A stretch of DNA of 46,613 bases, from positions 1 through 46,613 of the IMG/VR virus record IMGVR_UViG_3300045996_002799. The stretch is one strand, 5' to 3'. Shown here piece by piece: positions 20,729 through 27,776 of this stretch. The notes beneath the pieces are model-generated. The model searched no databases, was not told the origin of the DNA, and was given only the letters and a program-made list of their open reading frames with translations. The translations under genes and the position numbers were made by a program. How positions within the stretch are numbered: the first letter of the stretch is position 1; each line of letters begins with the position of its first letter. This DNA is from a virus.

Positions 20729-21393
20729 TCGCCACGCTCAACAACCCCGTCGTGGAGCGGTGGCTCGCCACGCAGGGCGTGGGCGTCCGCGTGGTGGTGC
20801 TCGACTCCGGCTTCGCCAAGGGCACGCCCGGCGTCTACCCCGTGGAGATTCAGAACTTCACGAAGCCCACGGGGGGCACCGACCCGACCCACGGCACCCG
20901 CGTAGCCCAGGTGATCGGAAGCTCCCTGCCGTCCTGCCCAGGCGTGGCCCCACAATGCAACCTGTACCTCGGCACCGTCGTCGGGCAACTGGAAGCTGGC
21001 TGGAGATCGCTGCACGACGCCCTCGACTGGGCCATCAAGATCCGGGCGGATGTGCTGAACATGTCGTTCGCATGCGCCATGAGCGACCCCGTGGCCGAGG
21101 CGAAGCTGTTGAGGCTGGACGCGATGGGGTGCATCTGCGTGGCGAGCTACAACCCGCACCTTCACTGGCCGCACTCCAACCCGTTCGTCATCTCGGTTGG
21201 CGTGCTAGGCAAGCACCCTAGCACGGACTTGCAGGCGGTGGGAGCCAGCCCCGTGGCCATCCCCAACGGCACGGACATGTTCACGGGCACCTCGTCTGCG
21301 GCCGCCGTGGTGGCGGGAGTCGCCGCCTGCGCAAAAGCAAGCCGTCCGGTGATGTACCGGACGGCCTTTCTAAATGAGATCGCTGGGAAGTAG
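20725..21393 (+). CDS. Subtilisin-like serine protease (S8 family), 222 aa
   Basis: The three catalytic regions are in the usual order: Asp27 in VVVLDSGF, His56 in HGTRVAQV and Ser190 in FTGTSSAAAVVAG. Asn143 in VASYNP is a candidate oxyanion residue. The start at 20725 overlaps the previous stop (ATGA). Longer upstream starts would read through the previous gene. The protein is shorter than a typical subtilisin catalytic domain (about 270 aa), and has no signal peptide and no propeptide, so it probably acts inside the cell or in the particle. By position at the end of the virion operon it may mature virion proteins (inference); phage maturation proteases usually belong to other families. A hairpin with T-rich flanks lies inside its last codons. 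Confidence 0.85.
   Translation: MIATLNNPVVERWLATQGVGVRVVVLDSGFAKGTPGVYPVEIQNFTKPTGGTDPTHGTRVAQVIGSSLPSCPGVAPQCNLYLGTVVGQLEAGWRSLHDALDWAIKIRADVLNMSFACAMSDPVAEAKLLRLDAMGCICVASYNPHLHWPHSNPFVISVGVLGKHPSTDLQAVGASPVAIPNGTDMFTGTSSAAAVVAGVAACAKASRPVMYRTAFLNEIAGK
21335..21370. terminator. Bidirectional intrinsic terminator inside the protease 3' end
   Basis: Perfect 10-bp stem GCCGTCCGGT (21341-21350) / ACCGGACGGC (21356-21365) with a 5-nt loop. Rightward it is followed by CTTTCT; leftward by TTGCTTTT. It lies between convergent operons whose stop codons are 2 bp apart, but inside the rightward coding sequence, about 25 bp before the protease stop. It therefore fits best as the end of the leftward operon. 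Rightward termination here would give an mRNA without a stop codon. Confidence 0.8.
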
Positions 21394-21395
21394 GA

Positions 21396-21833
21396 CTACT
21401 CGTCCTCGTCTTCCTCCTCGTCCTCGTCGCCTTCTTCGAGGAATCCCTCGATGCCCTCGCCGACGACTTCATCCACCGTCGGCGCCGCCTCCTTTGCGGG
21501 GTCCCAATCCCTGATCGCCTTGAGGGCAACCAGTGCGAACGGGCACTCCTCGTTGGCACAACAGATCAGCACCTCCATGGCCAGCTGCTGAAAGTCCACG
21601 AAGTCGAATGCGTGGCGGACGATCTCGTCCCCCCCACCCAAACTGATGGTGATGAGGCCGACGGGGGCGCTGGCCGGTTCGCCGCTGTGCGTTTGGCCCG
21701 AGACCGTTCCGTTGGTGGCTTCGATGAACGTCGTCATCTTCGCCCGGACGCTGCTCTCGTCGTAGTTGAACTTGACGTCCTTCTCGGGACGCGGTTCGGG
21801 CGAGGGGGTGTAGTCGGTAACTTCTTTGGGCAT
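21396..21833 (-). CDS. Unknown acidic-tailed protein, 145 aa
   Basis: No family is recognised. Last gene of the leftward operon; its ATG overlaps the thyX stop by one base (TAATG), with AAGGAG four bases upstream. The last 16 residues are almost all Asp/Glu, giving a highly acidic tail. A pair of Cys (VLICCANEEC) sits near residues 88-96. Acidic tails of this kind can mimic DNA or regulate DNA-binding partners, but nothing in the rest of the sequence supports a specific role. Confidence 0.75.
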   Translation of the reverse strand: MPKEVTDYTPSPEPRPEKDVKFNYDESSVRAKMTTFIEATNGTVSGQTHSGEPASAPVGLITISLGGGDEIVRHAFDFVDFQQLAMEVLICCANEECPFALVALKAIRDWDPAKEAAPTVDEVVGEGIEGFLEEGDEDEEEDEDE

Positions 21834-22777
21834 TAGTCTCCTTCTCGTTTGGCACAGAGGAGCCCGAGGCGACCGAACTTCTCGTACGCCTCCTGCCGCT
21901 CCCGCTTGTTTTCTGACTTGATCACCGGCACCTCGAAGCTGCCCCAGCTATCGACGGTCGTTCGCTGGATGGCCTCGATCTCCAGTGCCGTGAGCCGCAT
22001 GCCACCCATGTGGTGGTGGTAGTCCATGAAGGCCTGGGCGGCCACGGGCACCATGGGCCTAATCAGGGCGTACATGGCGTCGGCGTAGTCGCGGATCTCC
22101 TGCTGGGCGTGCTCGTGCATCCGCAGGCCGAGGAAGTGAAAGAGGTTGTGCAGATCGATCTTCCAGTACCACTCTGTGTACATGTTCAGCGGGAGGCCGA
22201 CGCGGGCCTGCTCGCGGCCAACGCCGCGATCCAGGAATGTCGCGTAGTCCCGATACAGCTGGTCGCCCGACTCCTCGACCCAGTTGCAGAAATCCTCGGC
22301 AGTATGAGGGAGGACGTGGCCCTCGCTCACCTGCTTGTTCTTGTTCGACGCCGCGCGCACTTGGTCTGGCTTGGGCACCCACCGCAGATCCTTCATGACC
22401 GAGTACCTCGCCGAGGCCTCGTTCACATTGGCCGTACGATGCCTGATCCACTGCCTCGCGAGGAAGATCGGCATCTGGGCGTGAAACTTGAATTCCACCA
22501 TCTCCAGTGGCGTCGTGTGAATGTGCCGCATGAGGTAGCGGACCAGCCCCGCGTCCTCGTTCACCGTCTTGGTGCCGTCGCCGTACGACACCCTAGCCGC
22601 CTGCACGATCGCCGCGTCGGCGACCTGGCCTACCGGCAGGATTCGCGGCATCACATCAACGAGTGCCACGAACCCGTGCTGGCCATCGACGTCGATCTGG
22701 AGGCGTGAGTTGCCCCCCATAATGTCGTACGTCGGGTCGCCAAACGGGGTGGCGATGACCTTGCTGTTCATGTTCAT
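21833..22777 (-). CDS. thyX: Flavin-dependent thymidylate synthase ThyX, 314 aa
   Basis: Converts dUMP to dTMP using methylene-tetrahydrofolate, FAD and NADPH. The ThyX signature RHRTANVNEASAR is at residues 112-124 (pattern RHRx4NExSxR). The surrounding core also fits the family: YLMRHIHTTPLEMVEF before it, and LPLNMYTEWYWKIDLHNLFHFL after it. The start at 22777 (MNMNSKV) is chosen because GAAGGAAGAAG lies just upstream and it overlaps the previous stop by 4 bp; the frame stays open about 65 codons further upstream but that part overlaps the previous gene and lacks family similarity. ThyX is usually 220-250 aa, so this copy is somewhat long. It works with the NrdJ and dCMP deaminase genes in the same leftward region. 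Confidence 0.95.
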   Translation of the reverse strand: MNMNSKVIATPFGDPTYDIMGGNSRLQIDVDGQHGFVALVDVMPRILPVGQVADAAIVQAARVSYGDGTKTVNEDAGLVRYLMRHIHTTPLEMVEFKFHAQMPIFLARQWIRHRTANVNEASARYSVMKDLRWVPKPDQVRAASNKNKQVSEGHVLPHTAEDFCNWVEESGDQLYRDYATFLDRGVGREQARVGLPLNMYTEWYWKIDLHNLFHFLGLRMHEHAQQEIRDYADAMYALIRPMVPVAAQAFMDYHHHMGGMRLTALEIEAIQRTTVDSWGSFEVPVIKSENKRERQEAYEKFGRLGLLCAKREGD

Positions 22778-22959
22778 GTCGTCTTCTTCCTTCTTCGCCG
22801 CTTGGGTTGCCGGCGTGCTCGCTCGATGCAGTCGCGGATGACGTACGTCAGCACCGCTAGTTCGGGTCGGGAGAACTGATTGTGGACACCGACCTGGTTC
22901 TGATAGCGGCGGATGGCGGTCTCCGCAGCTTCCCAGGCACGTTGGCGTGAGTTCTTCAT
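22774..22959 (-). CDS. Small basic protein, 61 aa
   Basis: No family is recognised. Starts at 22959 (MKNSRQRAWEAAETA), overlapping the RdgC-like gene's stop by 4 bp, and ends overlapping the thyX start by 4 bp, so it is translationally coupled on both sides. It is mostly helical, with a strongly basic C-terminus (eight Arg/Lys in the last dozen residues), suggesting nucleic-acid binding. A longer upstream start is possible but would overlap the previous gene. Confidence 0.65.
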   Translation of the reverse strand: MKNSRQRAWEAAETAIRRYQNQVGVHNQFSRPELAVLTYVIRDCIERARRQPKRRRRKKTT

Positions 22960-24107
22960 GACTTGATCCAGCCAAAGATGTCCTTGATGACTTGGGGCCA
23001 CCCGTCGCTCGTCCGCAGGGCCACGAAGGTATCGAAGGCGTCGGTCATGCCCTTGATGAAGTCACGCAGGAGGCCGATCCGCTCCTCGAACAGGACGCGG
23101 GGCGACTCGGCGTCTTCGACGTCGGGCAGCTTCAAGCCACCGAAGGCGAAGCTCTCGGCGTCGAACGTGAACTCGTAGGCCGAGCCCGAGATCACCGACA
23201 TCATGCCCGCCTTGCGCGGCACCTTGCCGCTGGCCAAGGCCCGCCGCGTCTCGGGCAACCGGTCGGGGCCCGTGCCGGTGATGATGTGCTTGCCGGTCAT
23301 CCCGAACACGCATTCGAGGGACAGCCGCTTGTCGAACATGAGGGCAACCGTGTTGCCCATGAGCGTCTTGACCTCGTCGTCGATCGTGTGCGTGCGGGCG
23401 ATCGCCCACAGCAGGAACTCGTTGCCGAGGAACGCGCGGGAGTCAACGCTGGTGGCGACCCATGGGTACGCGGCCTGCTGGGCCTCACCCTCGGGGCCGT
23501 CCACGAACTTGGTGCCCCTCAGGTCGTCCCAGTCCTTGGATCGCCCCACGCGATCGAGGTACTGGCCGGCGACCTCGCCCGACGAGATCGGTCGCAGCGT
23601 CAGCGAGAACGTACGCTCGAAGATCTCGGCCAGCTTCTCGAACGTCTTGCCGTTGGCGTTGGCGTACACGCGGCCCTCCCGCAGATCCCACAGGACGGGG
23701 ACGACGCGGGAGCGGCGGTACTTGCCGGTCTTCCGCTCCTCCTCGACGAACTGGCGGACCTGATCCTTGATCTCCCGCTTCTGGGTCTTGGACAGGAAGC
23801 CGGACGGGTTCTGCGCCGCGGTGGCCGTCTCCAGCGTCACCTGGTGGCTCTTGCGGACGTCGGCGGGAACCTTGTTGGTGTCGATCCGCAGCCCGAAGTG
23901 GAGTGCGTCGGCGTACACGACGTTCTCGAAGGAGAACTCCTTGTCGGCGTGGTGGCGGGGGCCGACCCAGCCGTAGTTAACCTCCTCGTTGTCCTCGCAG
24001 ATGGCGTGCGAGTCGAGGCGGGACATCATGTCCTCGGTGGCCTCCTTGGGGGCCTGGCCACTGATGTCGAACTGGCGGAATGAAAACGAACCGTTTGTGA
24101 AAGGCAT
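22956..24107 (-). CDS. RdgC-like recombination-associated protein, 383 aa
   Basis: RdgC forms a ring around double-stranded DNA and restrains RecA in bacteria. Here the layout agrees with the family: an early GWVGP segment (residues 45-49), then a 'LSKTQKREIKDQVRQF' helix like the RdgC 'KKTEKDSLKDEV' helix, an Arg-rich strand, and the 'GRVYANANGKTFEKLAEIFERTF' block that matches the '[24 protein letters not shown]' region. The remainder diverges. Start at 24107 has AGGAG five bases upstream. It sits in one leftward operon with RecD2 helicase; the phage RecA is encoded in the rightward operon. A role in tuning recombination or protecting phage ends is inferred. Identity is by pattern recognition, not alignment. 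Confidence 0.7.
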   Translation of the reverse strand: MPFTNGSFSFRQFDISGQAPKEATEDMMSRLDSHAICEDNEEVNYGWVGPRHHADKEFSFENVVYADALHFGLRIDTNKVPADVRKSHQVTLETATAAQNPSGFLSKTQKREIKDQVRQFVEEERKTGKYRRSRVVPVLWDLREGRVYANANGKTFEKLAEIFERTFSLTLRPISSGEVAGQYLDRVGRSKDWDDLRGTKFVDGPEGEAQQAAYPWVATSVDSRAFLGNEFLLWAIARTHTIDDEVKTLMGNTVALMFDKRLSLECVFGMTGKHIITGTGPDRLPETRRALASGKVPRKAGMMSVISGSAYEFTFDAESFAFGGLKLPDVEDAESPRVLFEERIGLLRDFIKGMTDAFDTFVALRTSDGWPQVIKDIFGWIKS

Positions 24108-24115
24108 CGGATCTC

Positions 24116-24367
24116 CTAGATGACGCCCGGCGGCGCCGGGATTGGCTTGGGCGGATCGACGCGGACGCCGTCCACCGGCTTGGGGTATTTCTGAGTGAAG
24201 CGAGCCGAGAACGCATCGGGAGCGTAGAGCAGTGGAAGCGAATCCTCTACTGCCTCCACGACCCAGTCGCCCTTCTCGCCGACGTTGCCCGAGGGGTACT
24301 TCACCTCGGTGTCCAGCTGGTGGGCGTCCACCTCGGCACCGTCCGTGTTGTCGATGTACGTTGCCAT
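24116..24367 (-). CDS. Small phage protein with GDWVV-type domain, 83 aa
   Basis: Start at 24367 overlaps the upstream stop by one base (TAATG). The middle reads G-x-x-x-G-D-W-V-V-x9-Y-A-P-D-A-F-S-A-R-F-x-x-x-Y, the pattern of a small domain common in phages and often seen near replication genes, usually annotated as hypothetical. Function is unknown. Pro-rich C-terminus. Confidence 0.65.
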   Translation of the reverse strand: MATYIDNTDGAEVDAHQLDTEVKYPSGNVGEKGDWVVEAVEDSLPLLYAPDAFSARFTQKYPKPVDGVRVDPPKPIPAPPGVI

Positions 24368-24558
24368 TATCCTACTAGCTCCAAGACAGTGACCTTCTGA
24401 ACGGGGTTGATGTCCATCTTGAACCCGCGAATGATCGTGTAGGCCCACGTCGGGTTCTTGTTAATGAACTCTGTCACTTGGCTGGCGTCGGTGAACTCCT
24501 CCATGCCCGTGATCACCTCGTGCGGCTCATTCATGTCCCAGAAGACGTAGTATTTCAT
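24367..24558 (-). CDS. Unknown small protein, 63 aa
   Basis: No family is recognised. Start at 24558 has AGGAG six bases upstream. It begins MKYYVFWDMNEPHEV and has no signal peptide or membrane segment. One of a run of five short co-oriented genes downstream of recD2, typical of phage early accessory genes. Confidence 0.65.
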   Translation of the reverse strand: MKYYVFWDMNEPHEVITGMEEFTDASQVTEFINKNPTWAYTIIRGFKMDINPVQKVTVLELVG

Positions 24559-24567
24559 GTTCGACTC

Positions 24568-24774
24568 CTACTGCATCTGTGGTTCGAGTACGGCACGCTT
24601 CACCGCCGTCTCCATGCGACGGAGGCGACCGTAGTCCTTGCCCAGCAAGCGGAGCAGATTGCCGACCTCTTTCTTCCAGCAGATGATGGTGTCGGGCAGA
24701 TTCACGTCGTCCAGTTCGGCGGCCAGCTGATCCAGCTTGGCCAGCGTATTGTCGTCGGGTCGGATGCTACGCAT
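24568..24774 (-). CDS. Unknown small helical protein, 68 aa
   Basis: No family is recognised. Predicted mostly helical from its heptad-like Leu spacing (LAKLDQLAAELDDV, NLLRLLGKDYGRLRRM). Overlaps the previous gene by 8 bp; GAGG seven bases before the ATG. Confidence 0.65.
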   Translation of the reverse strand: MRSIRPDDNTLAKLDQLAAELDDVNLPDTIICWKKEVGNLLRLLGKDYGRLRRMETAVKRAVLEPQMQ

Positions 24775-25087
24775 CGGGCAACCTCGGGTTGACGGTCATG
24801 GCGGCGGTCTGCTTCACGGTGATGGCGGTCTCCAGTGCGGCCTTCACGCCGTCGTTGGAGTAGTCCAGCCCCTCGCGGTGGATGTCGGCGATGTAGGCGT
24901 CGAGCCCCGCCCAGGCGTACTGGTCCTTCATGTTGAGCACGAAGAAGATGTCGCCGATGCTCTTGCCGCTGTCCCGCCGACCGGCCGCGATCGTACGGAG
25001 GATGCCGATCAGCTGGTCCTTCTGTTCGGGCGAGAGGAACTGGTGCGCGTCCGCGTTCTTGAAGACGATGTACTTGTCCTGGGCCAT
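24767..25087 (-). CDS. Unknown protein, 106 aa
   Basis: No family is recognised. Start at 25087 (MAQDKYIVFKNADAH) overlaps the upstream stop by one base, with GGAG five bases before it. The frame is open farther upstream, but that would overlap the 114-aa gene. Soluble, mixed helix/strand sequence. Confidence 0.65.
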   Translation of the reverse strand: MAQDKYIVFKNADAHQFLSPEQKDQLIGILRTIAAGRRDSGKSIGDIFFVLNMKDQYAWAGLDAYIADIHREGLDYSNDGVKAALETAITVKQTAAMTVNPRLPDA

Positions 25088-25431
25088 TAGAACTCCACCT
25101 TCAGCAGGGACTTGGTGTTGATCATTCCGATGGACACCCACTCGTCATGCTTCTCGTCGTACTGGAGCATGAACATGGCGTCCGTGTCTCCGATCTCGGC
25201 AGAGGCACTTCCCCTAGCGTTGTCGATGCTGGTGATCTCGGTGAGATACCACCCGCCGAGCCCAGCACAGTGGATCTTGTCACCCAGCTTCAGGGAGTCG
25301 CGGCCCTTCATGGGTGCAGGCTCAGGGCTGACGTTCATGACGCCGATCCCGATCCTCTCGTAGGCAATGATGCCTACCTTCCACTCCTGCCCCTCGGCCA
25401 CCTCAGGCTTGACCATTGTCGGCTGTGACAT
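25087..25431 (-). CDS. Unknown protein, 114 aa
   Basis: No family is recognised. It overlaps the 3' end of recD2 by 29 bp. The first ATG at 25431 is preferred because GGAGAGGG lies three to nine bases upstream inside recD2; a second ATG at 25416 has no such site. The sequence appears beta-rich (LKLGDKIHCAGLGGWYLTEI), like a small barrel. Confidence 0.65.
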   Translation of the reverse strand: MSQPTMVKPEVAEGQEWKVGIIAYERIGIGVMNVSPEPAPMKGRDSLKLGDKIHCAGLGGWYLTEITSIDNARGSASAEIGDTDAMFMLQYDEKHDEWVSIGMINTKSLLKVEF

Positions 25432-27664
25432 TGACCCTCTCCGCTAGTCTGGTGTTCCGCTTCGAGACCTTGTTGTTCCGCACTGCCATTGAGATCGCCC
25501 CCGCGTGGCCGATCAGTACGACCAGTCGCCGCGTACGGGTAACCCCCGTGAACAGGAGGTTCCTCTGGAGCAGCTTGAAGTGCCCCGTGTGCAGGCAGAT
25601 GATGATCATGGGCGACTCGGAGCCCTGACTCTTGTGGATGGACATGGCGTAGCTCAGGCCCACGTCGATCCAGTCCTGCTTCTCGACCCTCACGTCGAGC
25701 CCGTCGAAGGAGGCGACGAACGCGGTGGCGTCTCCGTCCTTGTCCTTGATAAACTCGCGGATGATCCCCTGGTCGCCGTTGTACAGGCCGATGTCGTAGT
25801 TGTTGCGGCGGTACATGATCCGGTCGCCGGTGCCCCACCGCTCCCCGTTGAAGCGGGTGATCGAGTCGGAGGGGTTGGGGTTGATCACCGCCTGGATGTC
25901 GCGGTTCAGGGCCTCGACCCCAGCGTCGCCCTTCTTCATGGGCGACAGCACCTGGACGTCTTCCTTGGGGCTGAACCCCAGCTTCGTCGCGAGGAAGGAC
26001 GCGCACCACCGTGCCACGGCGTTCTGCTCGTGCTGTTCGTTCTTCTCGATGAACAGGAAGTCGGTGTTGGGCCAGCCCCGCGCGAGGACGATCTCGCGGC
26101 TGAACCGCTGCATCTCGGGGACGTGGCCGAGGTTGATCGTGTGGGCGTGCTTGATGATGTCGCTGTTGGCGGCCTGGCGGTGGATCTCGGTGAGGCGGAT
26201 GGAGCCGACGTCGTTCATCCGCAGCAGATCCCGCAGCACGGCGCCGGGGCCGATGCTGGGCAGCTGGTCTTGGTCACCTACGAACACGACGACAGCACTG
26301 GGCTTGATGAGGGACAGCAGCCAGTTCAGCATCTTGACGTCCACCATGGACGCCTCGTCCACGATGACGACGCCGTCCAGCATGACCTCCTCGATCTCGG
26401 CCAGCCCCTCCCTGACCATCTTGGTGATGGCGTGCAGCTTGCGGTGGACTGTCACGGCCTGGTAGCCCACGACCTTGGTCATCCGCTTGGAGGCACTGCC
26501 CGTCGGCGCCATGAGGTGCACCTCGACGCCAGCCGAGACGTAGCCGTTGACGATGGCCTTGGTGATGGTCGTCTTGCCGGTGCCGGGCCCGCCGGTCAGC
26601 ACGGCGAGCTTGGACTTCATGATCAAGGTGACGGCTTGCTTCTGGGTGTCGTCGAGGGCCACGTCGGCAGACTCAATGGCGGCCTCGATCAGCTTGGCCA
26701 TGTTGTCGCCGGACAACTTGCTGGGCATCGGAGTGTCGATGATCGTCCGGAGGCGGCGGGCCGCGCGGCACTCGACCTCGTACATCTCGGGGGAGTAGAG
26801 CTTGCCCTCGTCGTCGGTGATGATGCCCTGCGCGATCGCCTGGTCGGTGGCCGCGTTGACGAGGGCGTGGTCGATCTGCTTGTGTTCGAGGAACCTGATG
26901 GCCTCGCTCACGAGATCGCCACGGTAGACGAAGCAGTCTCCGTCCCCGTCTTGGTGCTCGTCCATCAGGTGCCGCAGGGCGCCGATGATCCGGATGATGC
27001 TGGTCTGCTCCACGCCCATGCCCTGGGCGACCTCGTCGGCACTCTTGAAGCCGACGCCGTGGATGTCGCGGGCGAGGCGGTAGGGGTCTTCGCGGATCAT
27101 GGAGACCGCGTCGGCACCGTACTTGTTGAAGATCTTGGCGACGAAGGCGGGGCCGATGCCGACCTGTCCGGCGAACACCAGCAGATCACGCAGGGCCCGC
27201 TTCTCCTTCCACTCGGCCTTGATCCCCTCGACGCAGGTCTTGCCCAGCCCATCGACCTCGTACAGGCGGTCTGGTTCCTCGTCCAAGATCCGCAGGGTGT
27301 CCATGCCGAACTTGGCGATGATCTTCTGGGCTCGCACCTCCTTGACGAACTTGACGTTCTTGACGAGGTACCTGAGAACCTCGCTCACGGTCTGCGGCTC
27401 CAGTAGTGTGAAGTGGGCCACCTTGACCTGGGGGCCGAACTTGGGGTTGAACTCCTGCTCGCCAGAGATGCTCACCCGCTGGCCCTCGCCGATGTCCGCG
27501 AGCGAGCCCACGAGCGTCATCCGCCTGTCGTTGCGGATGCCGGGGACGAAGATCCCCTCGTCCACCTTCATCTTCAGGATGCCGTACCCGCTCTCGGCAC
27601 TCTTGAACGTGACACGCTCAATGACCCCCGACAGGTTGATCTGGTTTTGAAGGGAGGGAAGCAT
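25403..27664 (-). CDS. recD2: RecD2-type superfamily 1 DNA helicase, 753 aa
   Basis: 5'-3' DNA helicase of the RecD2 (RecBC-independent) type, acting in recombination or repair. It has the family layout: an N-terminal OB-like region (residues 8-95), a helix-hairpin-helix region (about 100-220), then the motor. Walker A GGPGTGKTT is near residue 355, Walker B VIVDEASM near 425, the Q-loop region VFVGDQDQLPSIG near 455, motif V YAMSIHKSQGSE and motif VI GVTRTRRLVVLIG near 680-720. Length is normal for the family. The ATG at 27664 lies only 8 bp after the -10-like box of a repeated promoter motif and has no clear Shine-Dalgarno, so the message may be leaderless. Leads the set of small genes running to thyX. 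Confidence 0.93.
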   Translation of the reverse strand: MLPSLQNQINLSGVIERVTFKSAESGYGILKMKVDEGIFVPGIRNDRRMTLVGSLADIGEGQRVSISGEQEFNPKFGPQVKVAHFTLLEPQTVSEVLRYLVKNVKFVKEVRAQKIIAKFGMDTLRILDEEPDRLYEVDGLGKTCVEGIKAEWKEKRALRDLLVFAGQVGIGPAFVAKIFNKYGADAVSMIREDPYRLARDIHGVGFKSADEVAQGMGVEQTSIIRIIGALRHLMDEHQDGDGDCFVYRGDLVSEAIRFLEHKQIDHALVNAATDQAIAQGIITDDEGKLYSPEMYEVECRAARRLRTIIDTPMPSKLSGDNMAKLIEAAIESADVALDDTQKQAVTLIMKSKLAVLTGGPGTGKTTITKAIVNGYVSAGVEVHLMAPTGSASKRMTKVVGYQAVTVHRKLHAITKMVREGLAEIEEVMLDGVVIVDEASMVDVKMLNWLLSLIKPSAVVVFVGDQDQLPSIGPGAVLRDLLRMNDVGSIRLTEIHRQAANSDIIKHAHTINLGHVPEMQRFSREIVLARGWPNTDFLFIEKNEQHEQNAVARWCASFLATKLGFSPKEDVQVLSPMKKGDAGVEALNRDIQAVINPNPSDSITRFNGERWGTGDRIMYRRNNYDIGLYNGDQGIIREFIKDKDGDATAFVASFDGLDVRVEKQDWIDVGLSYAMSIHKSQGSESPMIIICLHTGHFKLLQRNLLFTGVTRTRRLVVLIGHAGAISMAVRNNKVSKRNTRLAERVNVTADNGQA

Positions 27665-27671
27665 CGGCCCG

Positions 27672-27701
27672 TTGATCGGCCAATTCCCCCCGCCTACCCA
27701 A
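27672..27701 (-). promoter_or_regulatory. Repeated promoter-like motif, copy 1 (recD2)
   Basis: Leftward TTGGGTA (27695-27701), 17 bases, GATCAA (27672-27677), 8 bp before the recD2 ATG. The box is extended as GGCCGATCAAC. Same spacing as four other copies. Confidence 0.6.
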
Positions 27702-27710
27702 TCGCAGACA

Positions 27711-27744
27711 AAATAAAAGCGGGCACCATGTCACTGGTGCCCGC
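27711..27744 (-). terminator. Intrinsic terminator after the PEP-CTERM gene
   Basis: Perfect 10-bp stem GCGGGCACCA / TGGTGCCCGC (27719-27744) with a 6-nt loop, followed leftward by TTTTATTTTG. It ends the PEP-CTERM unit about 30 bp after its stop and lies just upstream of the recD2 promoter motif, so the two units are separated. Confidence 0.9.
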
Positions 27745-27776
27745 CGACCTAAAGAGAAAACGCGAACCGGTTTATT

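Noticed and set aside
22778-22975. N-terminal extension of ThyX by about 66 residues
   Set aside because: It overlaps the 61-aa gene, lacks family similarity, and a strong ribosome site precedes the ATG at 22777.
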